Shown here: positions 15,926-16,326 of the stretch, one piece after another
Numbering within the stretch: position 1 is the first letter of the stretch
Layout: every line of letters begins with the position of its first letter
NCBI GenBank assembly: GCA_050260215.1
Contig: JBLNBU010000170.1
Span: forward strand, 1 to 16,326
Origin: JBLNBU01 sp050260215
GTDB taxonomy: Bacteria; Pseudomonadota; Alphaproteobacteria; Rhodospirillales; Magnetospirillaceae
Length of the DNA stretch: 16,326 nucleotides
Direction: 5' to 3'
The notes under the pieces: model-generated
Seen by the model: only the letters and a program-made list of their open reading frames with translations
Told to the model about the DNA's origin: nothing
The model's database searches: none
Translations under genes and position numbers: made by a program

Positions 15926-16326
15926 ATGACCGAAGTTGCACCGTTGAAGATCGTCGTCGTCGGCCATGTGGACCACGGCAAGTCGACCCTGGTGGGTCGC
16001 GTCCTCGAACAGACCGGCGCCCTGCCCGAGGGCAAGGTCGATTATTTGAAGGACGTCTGCGACAAGCGCGGCATGCCGTTCGAGTGGGCCTTCGTCATGG
16101 ACGCCCTGCAGGCCGAGCGCGACCAGGGCATCACCATCGACACCGCCCAGATCCGCTTCCGCACCGAGGCTCGGCCCTACGTCATCATCGACGCGCCCGG
16201 CCACAAGGAGTTCCTGAAGAACATGATTACCGGCGCCGCCTCGGCCGAGGCCGCGGTGCTGGTCATCGACGCCAACGAGGGCGTGCAGGAGCAGTCGCGC
16301 CGCCACGGCTACCTGCTCAGGCTGCT
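15926..16326 (+). CDS. cysN: Sulfate adenylyltransferase subunit 1 CysN (GTPase), cut by window end
   Basis: Only the first 133 codons are present; the frame is open at the right edge. The visible part is a translation-factor-type GTPase domain: G1 loop GHVDHGKST (13-21), switch I region ERDQGITID (64-72) and G3 DAPGH (89-93), then NMITGAASAEAAVLVIDANEGVQEQSRRHGYLL. The start ATG at 15926 is preceded by AAGGGGGA (15911-15918), seven bases away. The G1 loop is like EF-Tu/EF-1alpha, whereas E. coli CysN has GSVDDGKST. Position after cysD and the E..QGITIDTAQ...IDAPGHKEFLKNM pattern identify it as the GTP-hydrolysing partner that drives APS synthesis. Whether an APS kinase (CysC) domain is fused at its end cannot be seen. 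Confidence 0.9.
   Translation, partial: MTEVAPLKIVVVGHVDHGKSTLVGRVLEQTGALPEGKVDYLKDVCDKRGMPFEWAFVMDALQAERDQGITIDTAQIRFRTEARPYVIIDAPGHKEFLKNMITGAASAEAAVLVIDANEGVQEQSRRHGYLLRL

Noticed and set aside
14953..16035. A 360-codon minus-strand frame across cysH, cysD and cysN
   Set aside because: It spans three convincing genes on the other strand and has no domain features.

Overview
This is a GC-rich, densely coded window. Gene content and family resemblance suggest an alphaproteobacterium of the Rhodospirillales type (Magnetospirillum-like). That placement rests on recognising families, not on a search. It reads as chromosomal housekeeping plus signalling DNA. There is no integrase, transposase, tRNA, rRNA, CRISPR array or phage gene.

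Layout, left to right. (1) 60-1690, minus strand: purE-purK, the two-enzyme route from AIR to CAIR in purine synthesis, with a clear promoter upstream. (2) 1840-2574, plus strand: a GGDEF-fold protein whose catalytic and substrate residues are almost all replaced. (3) 2593-5448, minus strand: a soluble GAF-PAS hybrid histidine kinase followed by a NarL/FixJ-type response regulator, a probable two-component pair. (4) 5608-6297, plus strand: a small secreted protein of unknown function. (5) 6298-9063, minus strand: a membrane-bound PAS-PAS hybrid histidine kinase, tail to tail with the secreted protein and with no base between the stop codons. (6) 9150-11526, minus strand: an L,D-transpeptidase (YcbB/LdtD type) and a Tat-exported M15-like peptidase (YcbK/MepK type). 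They are side by side as in enterobacteria and form a cell-wall remodelling module. (7) 11734-12186, minus strand: a single-domain rhodanese. (8) 12333 to the right edge, plus strand: an assimilatory sulfate reduction operon, cysI-cysH-cysD-cysN, with cysN cut by the window end.

The sulfate operon works backwards along the pathway as the genes are ordered. CysD/CysN activate sulfate to APS, CysH (a four-cysteine iron-sulfur APS reductase) makes sulfite, and CysI reduces sulfite to sulfide. cysI/cysH and cysH/cysD share ATGA stop-start overlaps, so translation is probably coupled. The rhodanese is divergently transcribed from the same control region. That region is unusually AT-rich and carries a 27-bp near-palindrome, a second copy of its half-site, and a perfect TATAAT box overlapping a further inverted repeat.

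No wholly new system is evident. The most interesting items are this cys operator region, the two-fold repeated cysteine pattern and C-terminal extension of the sulfite reductase, the catalytically dead GGDEF protein, a short palindromic repeat found in two intergenic spots, and a hairpin next to the purE ribosome binding site. No stretch longer than 300 bases lacks a gene.
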